Of a stretch of 34,491 bases of DNA, positions 15,467-21,959 are shown piece after piece. The stretch lies in the NCBI GenBank assembly GCA_913062675.1, contig CAJXWR010000001.1, positions 1-34,491 of the forward strand. The letters run 5' to 3'. A program made the translations under genes and the position numbers. The notes below the pieces were generated by a model that was given only the letters and a program-made list of their open reading frames with translations, was not told the DNA's origin and ran no database searches. This stretch comes from an uncultured Trueperaceae bacterium. GTDB lineage: Bacteria; Deinococcota; Deinococci; Deinococcales; Trueperaceae. Every line of letters starts with the position of its first letter. Position 1 is the stretch's first letter.

Positions 15467-16120
15467 ATGAAGCAGCGATGGCCGTACCTCGTCTCGCTTC
15501 TCACCGCGTTGCTCCTCCTTGCCGCCGTGGCCATCGTGCAAAGCATCGGCCTTGCCAGCCGGCACGCCATGCGCGTCGAGGAGGCCACCGCCCGCATGGA
15601 ACGCTCGGCCGTCCTGATCGCCGAGTGGCTGCGCAGCAGCGTCGCCGTGAACGACGCCGTACTGCGCGACATCGTGTACGCCGTCGACCCCTCCGAACTC
15701 CGCGACCCCACGCTGAACCCTGTTCGCTACGCCGCAACGAGCGAACGTCTCCTCGACAAGATGGAGACCGTACCCGGCGCATTCCTCGTCGGCCTATTCG
15801 ACGAGACGTGTCGCGTGACGCACGGCAACGCCATCCTCGGATTCGACGCGTCGGATCGTGACTACTGCCAGGACCACCTGAACGACCCGACGCTCGAGCG
15901 CACCGTCTCGAACGTCCTGTTCAGCAACACCGGCTCCCTCAACGTCACCCAGACGCGCGCCATTCGGCACGACGATGGCAGCTTCGCGGGTTTCGCCGCC
16001 CTCGCCATCGACCTCACCACGTTCGACGAGGTCCTCGCCCGCATTGCCGCGCCCGATGGCGCCATGTACGCCGTGAAGATGTCGCACCGCACGCTGCACG
16101 GCCTGCCGAAGGAAACGTGA
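15467..16120 (+). CDS. Orphan membrane-anchored PDC/dCache-like sensor domain
   Basis: 217 residues with one N-terminal transmembrane helix (about 7-27, SLLTALLLLAAVAIVQS) and a periplasmic segment resembling the double-Cache domain that precedes GGDEF or histidine kinase modules. Features are GLFDETCRVTHGN (about 105-117), GFDASDRDYCQDH and NTGSLNVTQTRAIRHDDGSFAGF. Two Cys (about 110 and 130) could form a disulfide. In complete receptors this domain is followed by a second membrane helix and a catalytic output domain; here the protein stops soon after DLTTFDEVLARI. It is either a truncated receptor or a genuine stand-alone ligand-binding membrane protein. The stop is 6 nt from the converging cysteine synthase stop. 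Confidence 0.72.
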   Translation: MKQRWPYLVSLLTALLLLAAVAIVQSIGLASRHAMRVEEATARMERSAVLIAEWLRSSVAVNDAVLRDIVYAVDPSELRDPTLNPVRYAATSERLLDKMETVPGAFLVGLFDETCRVTHGNAILGFDASDRDYCQDHLNDPTLERTVSNVLFSNTGSLNVTQTRAIRHDDGSFAGFAALAIDLTTFDEVLARIAAPDGAMYAVKMSHRTLHGLPKET

Positions 16121-16126
16121 GCCGGG

Positions 16127-17080
16127 TTAGGCATCGTCGAACAGTTCGGTACTGAGGTACCGCTCGAAGCCATCGGCGGCAAGCGCGACGACGACCTTGC
16201 CGGGGCCAAGTCGACGCGCCACGTCGAGCGCGGCGTGCAGCGTCGCACCGGAACTCATGCCGATCGACAGTCCCTCCTCGCGCATCGCGCGCCGCGCGAG
16301 CGGGAAGGCGTCCTCCTCGTACACGGCGATCACCTCATCGAGGACCCCCTGATCGAGGTTCTTGGGAATGAAGCCGGGTCCCATGCCCTGAAAGCGGTGC
16401 TGACCCTTCTCCCCCTTCGTGAGGATGGGACTCCGGGCCGGTTCCACCCCGACCACCTGCACCTTGGGGTTGCGGGCCTTGAGGGCACGCCCAATCCCGC
16501 TGATCGACCCGCCCGTCCCGGTGGCCCACACGAAGGCGTCGATGCGGCCCTGCATGTCCGCCCAAATCTCGGGGCCGGTGACGCGCTCGTGAATCGCGGG
16601 GTTGGCGGGGTTCTCGAACTGGTTCGGCATCCAGCCTCCCTCCGCCTCGAGGATGGCTTCGGCCTTGCCGATTGCACCCGGCATGCGCGCCTCGCCGGGC
16701 GTGAAGTGCAGTTCGGCTCCGTAGGCACGGAGGGTGGCGACACGCTCGCGACTCATGGAGTCGGGCAGGACGATGGTGCAGCGGTAGCCGCGCACGGCGG
16801 CGAGGAAGGCGAGACCAATGCCGGTGTTCCCGCTCGTTGGTTCGACGACGTGATCGCCCCGACCGGGGGTGAGGATGCCGCGCGCTTCCGCATCATCGAT
16901 CATGCCGAGCGCGGTGCGGTCCTTGATGGATCCGGCCGGGTTGAACCCCTCGAGCTTGATCCACACCTCGGCCATGTCGGGCTCCACGATGCGGTGGAGT
17001 CGCATGATCGGCGTGCGCCCAATGAGGGCGTCCATGCGGCGCGTGGGGGCTTGGACGTCCTCGGGTTCCTTGGGGTGCAT
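16127..17080 (-). CDS. Cysteine synthase (O-acetylserine sulfhydrylase), PLP-dependent
   Basis: Makes cysteine from O-acetylserine and sulfide, with pyridoxal phosphate. The 317 residues show the PLP lysine K53 in NPAGSIKDR, the substrate loop TSGNTG (82-87), the phosphate-binding GTGGSISG and a C-terminal SSGATLHAA serine loop. Length fits CysK/CysM. The leaderless ATG at 17080 is supported by TACCCT 6 nt upstream. No cysE lies nearby. CysM-type enzymes and cystathionine beta-synthases share these motifs, so I leave the gene symbol open. It is divergent from the mini-PspC gene across a region with strong palindromes. Confidence 0.93.
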   Translation of the reverse strand: MHPKEPEDVQAPTRRMDALIGRTPIMRLHRIVEPDMAEVWIKLEGFNPAGSIKDRTALGMIDDAEARGILTPGRGDHVVEPTSGNTGIGLAFLAAVRGYRCTIVLPDSMSRERVATLRAYGAELHFTPGEARMPGAIGKAEAILEAEGGWMPNQFENPANPAIHERVTGPEIWADMQGRIDAFVWATGTGGSISGIGRALKARNPKVQVVGVEPARSPILTKGEKGQHRFQGMGPGFIPKNLDQGVLDEVIAVYEEDAFPLARRAMREEGLSIGMSSGATLHAALDVARRLGPGKVVVALAADGFERYLSTELFDDA

Positions 17081-17086
17081 GGATGC

Positions 17087-17092
17087 AGGGTA
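17087..17092 (-). promoter_or_regulatory. -10 box TACCCT, leaderless start of cysteine synthase
   Basis: On the minus strand TACCCT is followed by 6 nt and the ATG at 17080. Confidence 0.7.
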
Positions 17093-17133
17093 CCCGTGGA
17101 CCGTCAGGTGATGGGTTGGCTGCGGTCCGTGTC

Positions 17134-17166
17134 GGTGGGTGCGCACCCCGGGTGCGCGCACCCACC
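17134..17166. promoter_or_regulatory. Tandem palindromes between cysteine synthase and PspC genes
   Basis: An 11-bp perfect inverted repeat, GGTGGGTGCGC and GCGCACCCACC, spans 33 bp. It can also be read as two adjacent palindromes, GGGTGCGCACCC (17138-17149) and GGGTGCGCGCACCC (17151 region). It covers the -35 position of the pspC promoter (TACACT at 17170), and lies 42 bp from the cysteine synthase -10. It looks like an operator. Confidence 0.55.
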
Positions 17167-17169
17167 CGG

Positions 17170-17175
17170 TACACT
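17170..17175 (+). promoter_or_regulatory. -10 box TACACT, leaderless start of mini-PspC
   Basis: TACACT is 5 nt before the ATG at 17181. The upstream palindrome array ends 3 nt before it. Confidence 0.65.
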
Positions 17176-17180
17176 CGAGC

Positions 17181-17378
17181 ATGGCTTCCAAGAGGCGTCT
17201 CGAGCGCTCGAGCAAGGACACGTGGATTGGGGGCGTGTGCGGCGGGCTGGGCGACTACTTCAGCATCGACCCGACGATTCTTCGGCTCGTGTTCCTCGTC
17301 GCCTTCTTCGGGTTCGGGACGGGGTTGCTCGTCTACCTGGTCTTGTGGTTCGTCATGCCCCGCAGCGAAACGATTTGA
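17181..17378 (+). CDS. Mini PspC-domain membrane protein, 65 aa
   Basis: A single PspC domain: a basic N-terminus (MASKRRLERSSKDTW), the GGVCGGLGDYFSIDPTILRL motif, and one long transmembrane segment (LVFLVAFFGFGTGLLVYLVLWFVMP, about 34-58). PspC-domain proteins take part in envelope-stress sensing (phage-shock type response) or are membrane partners of unknown effect; no pspA or pspB lies nearby. The ATG at 17181 is leaderless. Regulation may involve the palindromes covering its -35. Confidence 0.85.
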   Translation: MASKRRLERSSKDTWIGGVCGGLGDYFSIDPTILRLVFLVAFFGFGTGLLVYLVLWFVMPRSETI

Positions 17379-17393
17379 GCCGCACGCATCGCG

Positions 17394-18308
17394 TCACGCC
17401 GCGTCGGGGTTCCATCGTTCGGCGGGCGTGAGTTCCACCCACGCTTCACTGCGTTCCCACAGGTCGCGCGCCATGGCGTCGTCGCGTGCCGCACTCGACG
17501 GCGTGGACACCTTGCGGTCGACGAGGAACGCGCCGTTGGGTTCGATGGCAGGCGTCGCGGTGGAGGCCCACACACCCGTATCGGCGCCCTGTTCGGGCGT
17601 ACGCGCGAACCAGCGCTGCGTGAGCGCCACGAGGCGGGACAGCACGCCGGACCCGCCTCCGAAGCCGGTATTCACGAAGCCGGGGTGGAAGGCGTAGGCG
17701 CGAACCTTGGGGTCGGGTGCGCGGCGGGCGGCCTCTCGCGCGAAGTGAATGTTCGCCTGTTTCGACCAGCCGTAAGCGCGCCAGGCGCTGTAGGGCGTGC
17801 CGCTCGCAGCGCGTTCGAGATCGATGGCGCCCATGCGTTCCGCCGCGGAACTGGTGGTGACGATGCGGGGTTCGGGTGCGGCGAGGAGCAGGTCGGTCAC
17901 GAGGTGCGTGAGGAGGAAGGGGGACAGGTGGTTGAGCGCGAAGGTGCGCTCGAACCCGTCCTCGGTGAGGGCGCGTTCGTAGACGAACGCACCAGCGTTG
18001 TTGACGAGCAGGTCGAGGTGGGGCGTGCGGGCGCGCACGTCCTGCGCGAGGCGGCGAACGTCCTTGAGGGAGGCGAGGTCGGCGGGAAGGAAGGTGACGG
18101 CACCGTCGCGTCCCGCATGCTTGGCGAGATCGGCGGCTGCGCGTTCACCGCGGGGGGTGGGGCGCGCGACGAGGGTGACGTCGAAACCGTGCTCGAGGAG
18201 GGCGCGCGCCATGGCGAGACCAATCCCACCGCTCGCGCCGGTAATGAGGGCGGTGCGGGTGGGTGCGTCGAACGCGTCGTGCGTCGCGGGGGTTGCGGGG
18301 TCACTCAT
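17394..18308 (-). CDS. Short-chain dehydrogenase/reductase, retinol dehydrogenase-like
   Basis: NAD(P)-dependent oxidoreductase of the SDR superfamily, 304 residues. The cofactor motif TGASGGIG is at 23-30, NNAG at 103-106, the catalytic Ser in VTTSSAAER (about 153), and YGWSK (Y179, K183). The fold is complete, with a C-terminal segment typical of the WWOX/retinol dehydrogenase-like group. The start at 18308 is leaderless (TACCGT, 6 nt). It is convergent with the mini-PspC gene (15 bp apart) and divergent from mnmD. The substrate cannot be inferred. Confidence 0.92.
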   Translation of the reverse strand: MSDPATPATHDAFDAPTRTALITGASGGIGLAMARALLEHGFDVTLVARPTPRGERAAADLAKHAGRDGAVTFLPADLASLKDVRRLAQDVRARTPHLDLLVNNAGAFVYERALTEDGFERTFALNHLSPFLLTHLVTDLLLAAPEPRIVTTSSAAERMGAIDLERAASGTPYSAWRAYGWSKQANIHFAREAARRAPDPKVRAYAFHPGFVNTGFGGGSGVLSRLVALTQRWFARTPEQGADTGVWASTATPAIEPNGAFLVDRKVSTPSSAARDDAMARDLWERSEAWVELTPAERWNPDAA

Positions 18309-18314
18309 GGGGGA

Positions 18315-18320
18315 ACGGTA
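18315..18320 (-). promoter_or_regulatory. -10 box TACCGT, leaderless start of SDR gene
   Basis: On the minus strand TACCGT precedes the ATG at 18308 by 6 nt. Confidence 0.65.
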
Positions 18321-18353
18321 CCGGCTGGGGTGACGCGTGACCGCGCGCGCGGC

Positions 18354-18359
18354 TACGCT
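18354..18359 (+). promoter_or_regulatory. -10 box TACGCT, leaderless start of mnmD
   Basis: TACGCT is followed by 6 nt (GCGTGC) and GTG 18366. This picks the GTG over the much longer open frame upstream. Confidence 0.68.
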
Positions 18360-18365
18360 GCGTGC

Positions 18366-19130
18366 GTGAAGGACACCCATGAGGCGCTGCGCGTGACGGG
18401 GGATGGGAGCCGCACGTTGTTCGACGAGGCGGCGGGCCAGACGCTGCACTCCGAGCATGGGGCGGTGGCGGAGGCGCGGCACGTGTACCTCGAGGGGAGC
18501 GGCGTCGCGATGCAGCTCGCGCAGGGCGAGGTCGTGACGGTGTTCGAGGTGGGCCTCGGCGCGGGCCTGAACCTGTTGTTGACGTTGGACCTTGCCGTTC
18601 GGCACGGTGCAACGCTGCACTACCGGGCGGTGGAGCGGGCATGGCTGGACCCCAGTGAGGTGGCTGCATTGGGGTGGGGTGCGCACCTGCACGACCCGAG
18701 CTTGGTGGCGTGGTTCCTGGCGTTCCTAGAGGAGATGCGAAGCGTCACGGTGGGGTGGGAGCCGAGCCGTGAACCGGTGGCGTGGACGCGTGAGCTGCCG
18801 GGGGGCGGCACGTTGACGGTGGCGTACGGGGACGCGGTGGATGAGGCGGGCCTTCCGCGCGGTGCGGTGCGGGACCTGCTCGCGCCCGCGAGCGTGGATG
18901 CGGTGTATCACGACGCGTTCAGCCCGGCGGCGAACCCGCGCTTGTGGGAGGCGGGGTTCCTTCGCGCGTGTGCGGGTGCGTTGCGGCCCGGGGGTGCGTG
19001 GTCGAGTTACAGCGTCGCGGGGTTCGTACGGCGCGCGCTCGACGATGCGGGTCTTGAGGTGGAGAAACGACCCGGCCCGCCGGGTGGGAAGCGCGAGGTG
19101 CTCGTCGCGCGACGGCCGGCGGGCCGGTAG
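18366..19130 (+). CDS. mnmD: MnmD-like tRNA wobble-uridine methyltransferase
   Basis: SAM-dependent methyltransferase equivalent to the N-terminal half of MnmC, expected to methylate nm5(s2)U34 to mnm5(s2)U34 in tRNA. The 254 residues have the family opening (TGDGSRTLFDEAAGQTLHS, about 11-29, then GAVAEARHVYLEGSG), the SAM site EVGLGAGLN (61-69) and the active-site DAFSPAANPRLW (183-194). The C-terminus reads YSVAGFVRRAL then VEKRPGPPGGKREVLVA. It is a stand-alone protein, without the FAD domain found in fused MnmC; a matching FAD gene lies 500 bp downstream. The GTG start is leaderless. Confidence 0.88.
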   Translation: MKDTHEALRVTGDGSRTLFDEAAGQTLHSEHGAVAEARHVYLEGSGVAMQLAQGEVVTVFEVGLGAGLNLLLTLDLAVRHGATLHYRAVERAWLDPSEVAALGWGAHLHDPSLVAWFLAFLEEMRSVTVGWEPSREPVAWTRELPGGGTLTVAYGDAVDEAGLPRGAVRDLLAPASVDAVYHDAFSPAANPRLWEAGFLRACAGALRPGGAWSSYSVAGFVRRALDDAGLEVEKRPGPPGGKREVLVARRPAGR

Positions 19131-19149
19131 GGAACGAGGGCGTCGAGGA

Positions 19150-19587
19150 TCAGGTCCAGGGGATGAGGCTCTTGCCCCAGGGGGTGGCCCAGAGGATGAA
19201 CACGGCGGCCACGAGGTACCAGGTGAAGGCGCGGCGGTACTTGCCGCGGTCGTCCTTCGCGCGGCGGGCGAGCGAGGTGCCGAGCTGCGCGGCGACGACG
19301 GCGAGGATCATGGTCGTGGCGTGCTCGATGAGCATGAGGCGGCCCGTGAGCGGCGCGGTGATGCCGGCGGCGATGAGGGGCGTGAGGCCGTACAGCACGA
19401 TGCCGACAAGGAGTTGGGTGTGCATGCTGATGGTGAAGATGCGTGCCGCGCCGTCCTGCACGCCGGTCCAGGCGACCCGGGTGAAGACCCCGCGCGCCAC
19501 GAGGACGAGGGCGTAGGCGCCTCCAAGCACGACGACCCAGCGCAGGAGGTTGTGGAACCCTTTGAGGAATACGTAAAGCATGTCCAT
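19150..19587 (-). CDS. Four-TM conserved membrane protein, cytochrome b-like
   Basis: 145 residues, four transmembrane helices (about 14-34, 54-74, 82-104 and 120-136). It has His in FHNLLRW near residue 12, in SMHTQLLVG in helix 2 and in IEHATTM in helix 3. These positioned His residues resemble a small family sometimes annotated as cytochrome b, so heme binding is possible but not shown. The ATG at 19587 has TACACT 6 nt upstream; the upstream open frame overlaps the divergent gene and was rejected. It sits between, and opposite to, mnmD and the MnmC(o)-like gene; its stop is 19 bp from the mnmD stop. Confidence 0.78.
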   Translation of the reverse strand: MDMLYVFLKGFHNLLRWVVVLGGAYALVLVARGVFTRVAWTGVQDGAARIFTISMHTQLLVGIVLYGLTPLIAAGITAPLTGRLMLIEHATTMILAVVAAQLGTSLARRAKDDRGKYRRAFTWYLVAAVFILWATPWGKSLIPWT

Positions 19588-19593
19588 GACGCG

Positions 19594-19599
19594 AGTGTA
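19594..19599 (-). promoter_or_regulatory. -10 box TACACT, leaderless start of 4-TM gene
   Basis: TACACT on the minus strand lies 6 nt before the ATG at 19587 and only 17 bp from the divergent -10 box of the FAD gene. Confidence 0.68.
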
Positions 19600-19616
19600 C
19601 ACGGTGGTGACGGCGG

Positions 19617-19622
19617 TACCCT
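19617..19622 (+). promoter_or_regulatory. -10 box TACCCT, leaderless start of FAD gene
   Basis: TACCCT lies 5 nt before the GTG at 19628. The two divergent starts are only 40 bp apart. Confidence 0.6.
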
Positions 19623-19627
19623 GCGGC

Positions 19628-20689
19628 GTGGACGTCGATTCTCCCGTACCGGTGGACCTCGCGATCATCGGGGGTGGCGTGGCGGGCTTGTCGCTCGCGC
19701 GTGCCGCTGCGATGCAGGGAGCGCGCGTCGTGCTGCTGGAGCAGAGCGAGGACGCCGCGGTGGGTTGGCGGGGTGGTGGAGCGTCGAGCCTACCCGTCGC
19801 GCTTCTGAACCCATGGCGGGGGCGGAAGGGGGACGCGCACGAGGACGATCTTCGTGGCTTGGCGGTGACGTGGCGCTGGGCGGCGGAACTCGAGGGGGAG
19901 GGACTGGAGCCCGGTGCCGTGCGGACGGGCGTGCTGCGCATCCCGTCGAGTGCGCGGCAGGCTGCCTCGTGGCGGGAGCGGTGCGAGGCCGAGGCGAGCT
20001 TGATCTGGTTGCCGGCGGGCAGCGTCCCGGCGCCCTACCACGCGCCGTTCGGTGCGATGCAGGCGGAGGACGGGGGGCGCATCGACGCAGCTGCATGGCT
20101 GACTGCGCTCGCCGCTTCCGCAGCGCGGCATGGCGCCCAACTTCGCCAGGGCGTCGAGGTCCAGGCGGTCGAACATGGCGTCGAGGGCGCGTGGCGGGTG
20201 CGGGGTGAAGACGGTGGGATGCTCGTGGAAGCGTGGCGTGTGGTGAGCGCCGTCGGTGCGGATGCACCCCCCAGGGTGCAGGGGGGAGGCGAACCCGCCC
20301 CGTGGCCCACCTGGATTCGCACGCAGGGGGAAGAGGTTCGCATCACCGGGGTTCCCACCTTGCCTTGGCCCATTGCTGGAGGCTTGTACGGGGCGAGCGT
20401 GCAGGAGGGCGAAGCGTGGATTGGTGGGGGGCATCGGCCCTTGGGTGAGGACGATCCCTCCGCAGCCACGAACCTTCGCGATGCCTTCGCCTGGTCGTAC
20501 CCTCCCGTGGCTGAGGGAACCATTTTGGAGGTGTGGCACGGCGCACGAGCGAAACGGGAGGGAGCGAGACCCGACGTGCGCGAGGTCGCGCCCGGACTGT
20601 GGACGTTCGGCGCGTTCGCCGGTCGCGGTTTCCTGTGCGCCGCAGACGAGGCAGAACGCTTCGCGCGGCGCGTCAAGCCGATGCAGTAA
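19628..20689 (+). CDS. FAD-dependent oxidoreductase, MnmC(o)-like (DAO family)
   Basis: D-amino-acid-oxidase-type flavoprotein, 353 residues. The N-terminal FAD site is IIGGGVAGLSLARAA (13-27) with the acidic end VVLLEQ. The segment GWRGGGASSLPVALLNPWRG (about 45-64) matches the GAS...P.ALL.P stretch of the MnmC C-terminal oxidase. The C-terminus (GLWTFGAFAGRGFLCAADEAERFA) corresponds to the GLGSRGL-type end. Nearby mnmD suggests this is the detached partner that converts cmnm5U34 to nm5U34. Glycine oxidase/ThiO-like roles remain possible. The GTG start was chosen from the -10 spacing, and it starts just before the FAD fold. Confidence 0.78.
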   Translation: MDVDSPVPVDLAIIGGGVAGLSLARAAAMQGARVVLLEQSEDAAVGWRGGGASSLPVALLNPWRGRKGDAHEDDLRGLAVTWRWAAELEGEGLEPGAVRTGVLRIPSSARQAASWRERCEAEASLIWLPAGSVPAPYHAPFGAMQAEDGGRIDAAAWLTALAASAARHGAQLRQGVEVQAVEHGVEGAWRVRGEDGGMLVEAWRVVSAVGADAPPRVQGGGEPAPWPTWIRTQGEEVRITGVPTLPWPIAGGLYGASVQEGEAWIGGGHRPLGEDDPSAATNLRDAFAWSYPPVAEGTILEVWHGARAKREGARPDVREVAPGLWTFGAFAGRGFLCAADEAERFARRVKPMQ

Positions 20690-20896
20690 ACAACGATTGC
20701 CTGACCCGTTACCTGCCCGTCATCAGCGAAGAACGCTCGTTCGCAAGCATGGGCAGCGCGGCCATCCGCCTGGTCCATCTCCGCCACCGGTAACGGTCGG
20801 TTCATGTCGATCGGTCCCATCCGAACGTCCGCACTCCGCGCCAACATGCATGGGGCCGTTCCGATCCTTTCGTGAGGCTTCCGTTCCATGATCTGC
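20690..20896. other. Gap before the AbiE-like module
   Basis: About 207 bp with no supportable gene. Base composition looks slightly lower in GC than the flanks. The promoter repeats of the next gene begin at 20897. Confidence 0.4.
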
Positions 20897-20902
20897 TATG
20901 TT
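20897..20902 (+). promoter_or_regulatory. -10 box TATGTT, AbiE-like module
   Basis: TATGTT lies 7 nt before the ATG at 20910. An earlier in-frame ATG (20898) falls inside this box and has no ribosome-binding site, so 20910 is preferred. Confidence 0.55.
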
Positions 20903-20938
20903 CCACTTTATGAGGAACACGACGTTTTCTGGAACACG
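20899..20938. repeat. TGTTCC/GGAACA repeats across the module's start
   Basis: TGTTCC (20899-20904) and GGAACA (20914-20919) form an inverted repeat with a 9-bp spacer over the -10/start. A second GGAACACG (20931-20938) repeats the copy at 20914-20921, 17 bp apart. It is a candidate autoregulatory operator. Confidence 0.42.
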
Positions 20939-21959
20939 TGCGTTGCGGCGTGCCGTCGGCATCGTCGAGGAACGGCTCCCCCCACGATGGCGCATTGAAG
21001 CCAGCCTGACCCAACGCGAACCCCACATGACCATCGTGTCACCCGACGGCCAACGAGGAACGCTGGCCCTCACGGCGAAGGCGCACGTCGCTCCCCGTGA
21101 CGTGGCTGGCCTCAAGCAACGATTCGAAGATCGCGCACGCACCACGTTCCTCTTCGCCCCCTTCCTCAGCCCTCGGACCCGCGTACTTCTTACCGAAGCG
21201 GGCATCCACCATGCCGACGCCACAGGAAATCTCCGTCTGGTCATGACGGTTCCTGGCATCTTTCTCGAGGGACGCGGAGCGGATCGGAGTGAACACACGT
21301 CACCGAGGACCCTGAAGAGCTTGAAGGGTGCGGCAGCAGGACGCGTGGTGCGCGCGCTCGCGGACTTTCTACCCCCGTTCGGAATCCGACAACTCGCCGA
21401 GGCTTCCTTGACACCGGTTTCGACGGTGTCGCGCGTCGTCGACCTCCTCGATTCGGAAGCCCTCTTGACGCGCGACGCGAAGAAACGAATCGAGGACGTC
21501 GACTGGGTTCACCTACTCGAGCGTTGGATTGAGGATTACAGCCTCACGGGAAGCAATCTCGTCGTTTCCCACCTCGAGCCCCGAGGCGTACCTGCGTTGC
21601 TGAACCACCTATCGCGTCTCGACCGATATGCCGTTACGGGGTCTTTGGCAGCCACCGGGGTCACCTCCGCACGACTCGCCATGGTGTTCGTCGAGGATGC
21701 GATCGAGGCGGCAGAAATCCTCGAGCTCGAGCCCGTAGATGATGGAGCCAACGTGTGGCTGATCGAACCCTTCGATGCCGTCGTCTTCGATCGAACACGT
21801 TGGATTACCCCCGCGTCACGGAGTACGCCTATCGTCACAGCCGCTCCGACTCAGGTCGTGGCAGATCTTTGGACGAGTCCCGGGCGTGGACCCCAAGAAG
21901 CCTCGGCCCTCATCCAGGAAATGCGGAGATCCGAGAATGCATGGAGGACCGACCCCTGA
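20910..21959 (+). CDS. Winged-helix AbiEi-like antitoxin/regulator
   Basis: 349 residues. An N-terminal domain (1-140) holds GIHHADATGNLRLVM (99-112) and a GADRSE motif, typical of a widespread, mostly unstudied actinobacterial family. A winged-helix domain follows (about 143-190: GRVVRALADFLPPFGIRQLAE, then STVSRVVDLLDSEALL). The C-terminal part (200-349, YAVTGSLAATG, GANVWLIEPFDAVVFDRT) resembles the AbiEi C-terminal domain. The next gene overlaps by 23 nt and encodes a nucleotidyltransferase, as in type IV AbiE systems, where the first protein is a DNA-binding antitoxin that represses the operon. That role is inference here. Confidence 0.68.
   Translation: MRNTTFSGTRALRRAVGIVEERLPPRWRIEASLTQREPHMTIVSPDGQRGTLALTAKAHVAPRDVAGLKQRFEDRARTTFLFAPFLSPRTRVLLTEAGIHHADATGNLRLVMTVPGIFLEGRGADRSEHTSPRTLKSLKGAAAGRVVRALADFLPPFGIRQLAEASLTPVSTVSRVVDLLDSEALLTRDAKKRIEDVDWVHLLERWIEDYSLTGSNLVVSHLEPRGVPALLNHLSRLDRYAVTGSLAATGVTSARLAMVFVEDAIEAAEILELEPVDDGANVWLIEPFDAVVFDRTRWITPASRSTPIVTAAPTQVVADLWTSPGRGPQEASALIQEMRRSENAWRTDP

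Noticed and set aside
20273-20293. Repeat-like G/C-rich stretch inside the FAD gene
   Set aside because: Small imperfect inverted repeat in coding sequence; explained by codon content.
20898-20900. ATG 20898 as start of the AbiEi-like gene
   Set aside because: It lies inside the -10 box and lacks a Shine-Dalgarno at proper distance; ATG 20910 has the leaderless spacing.
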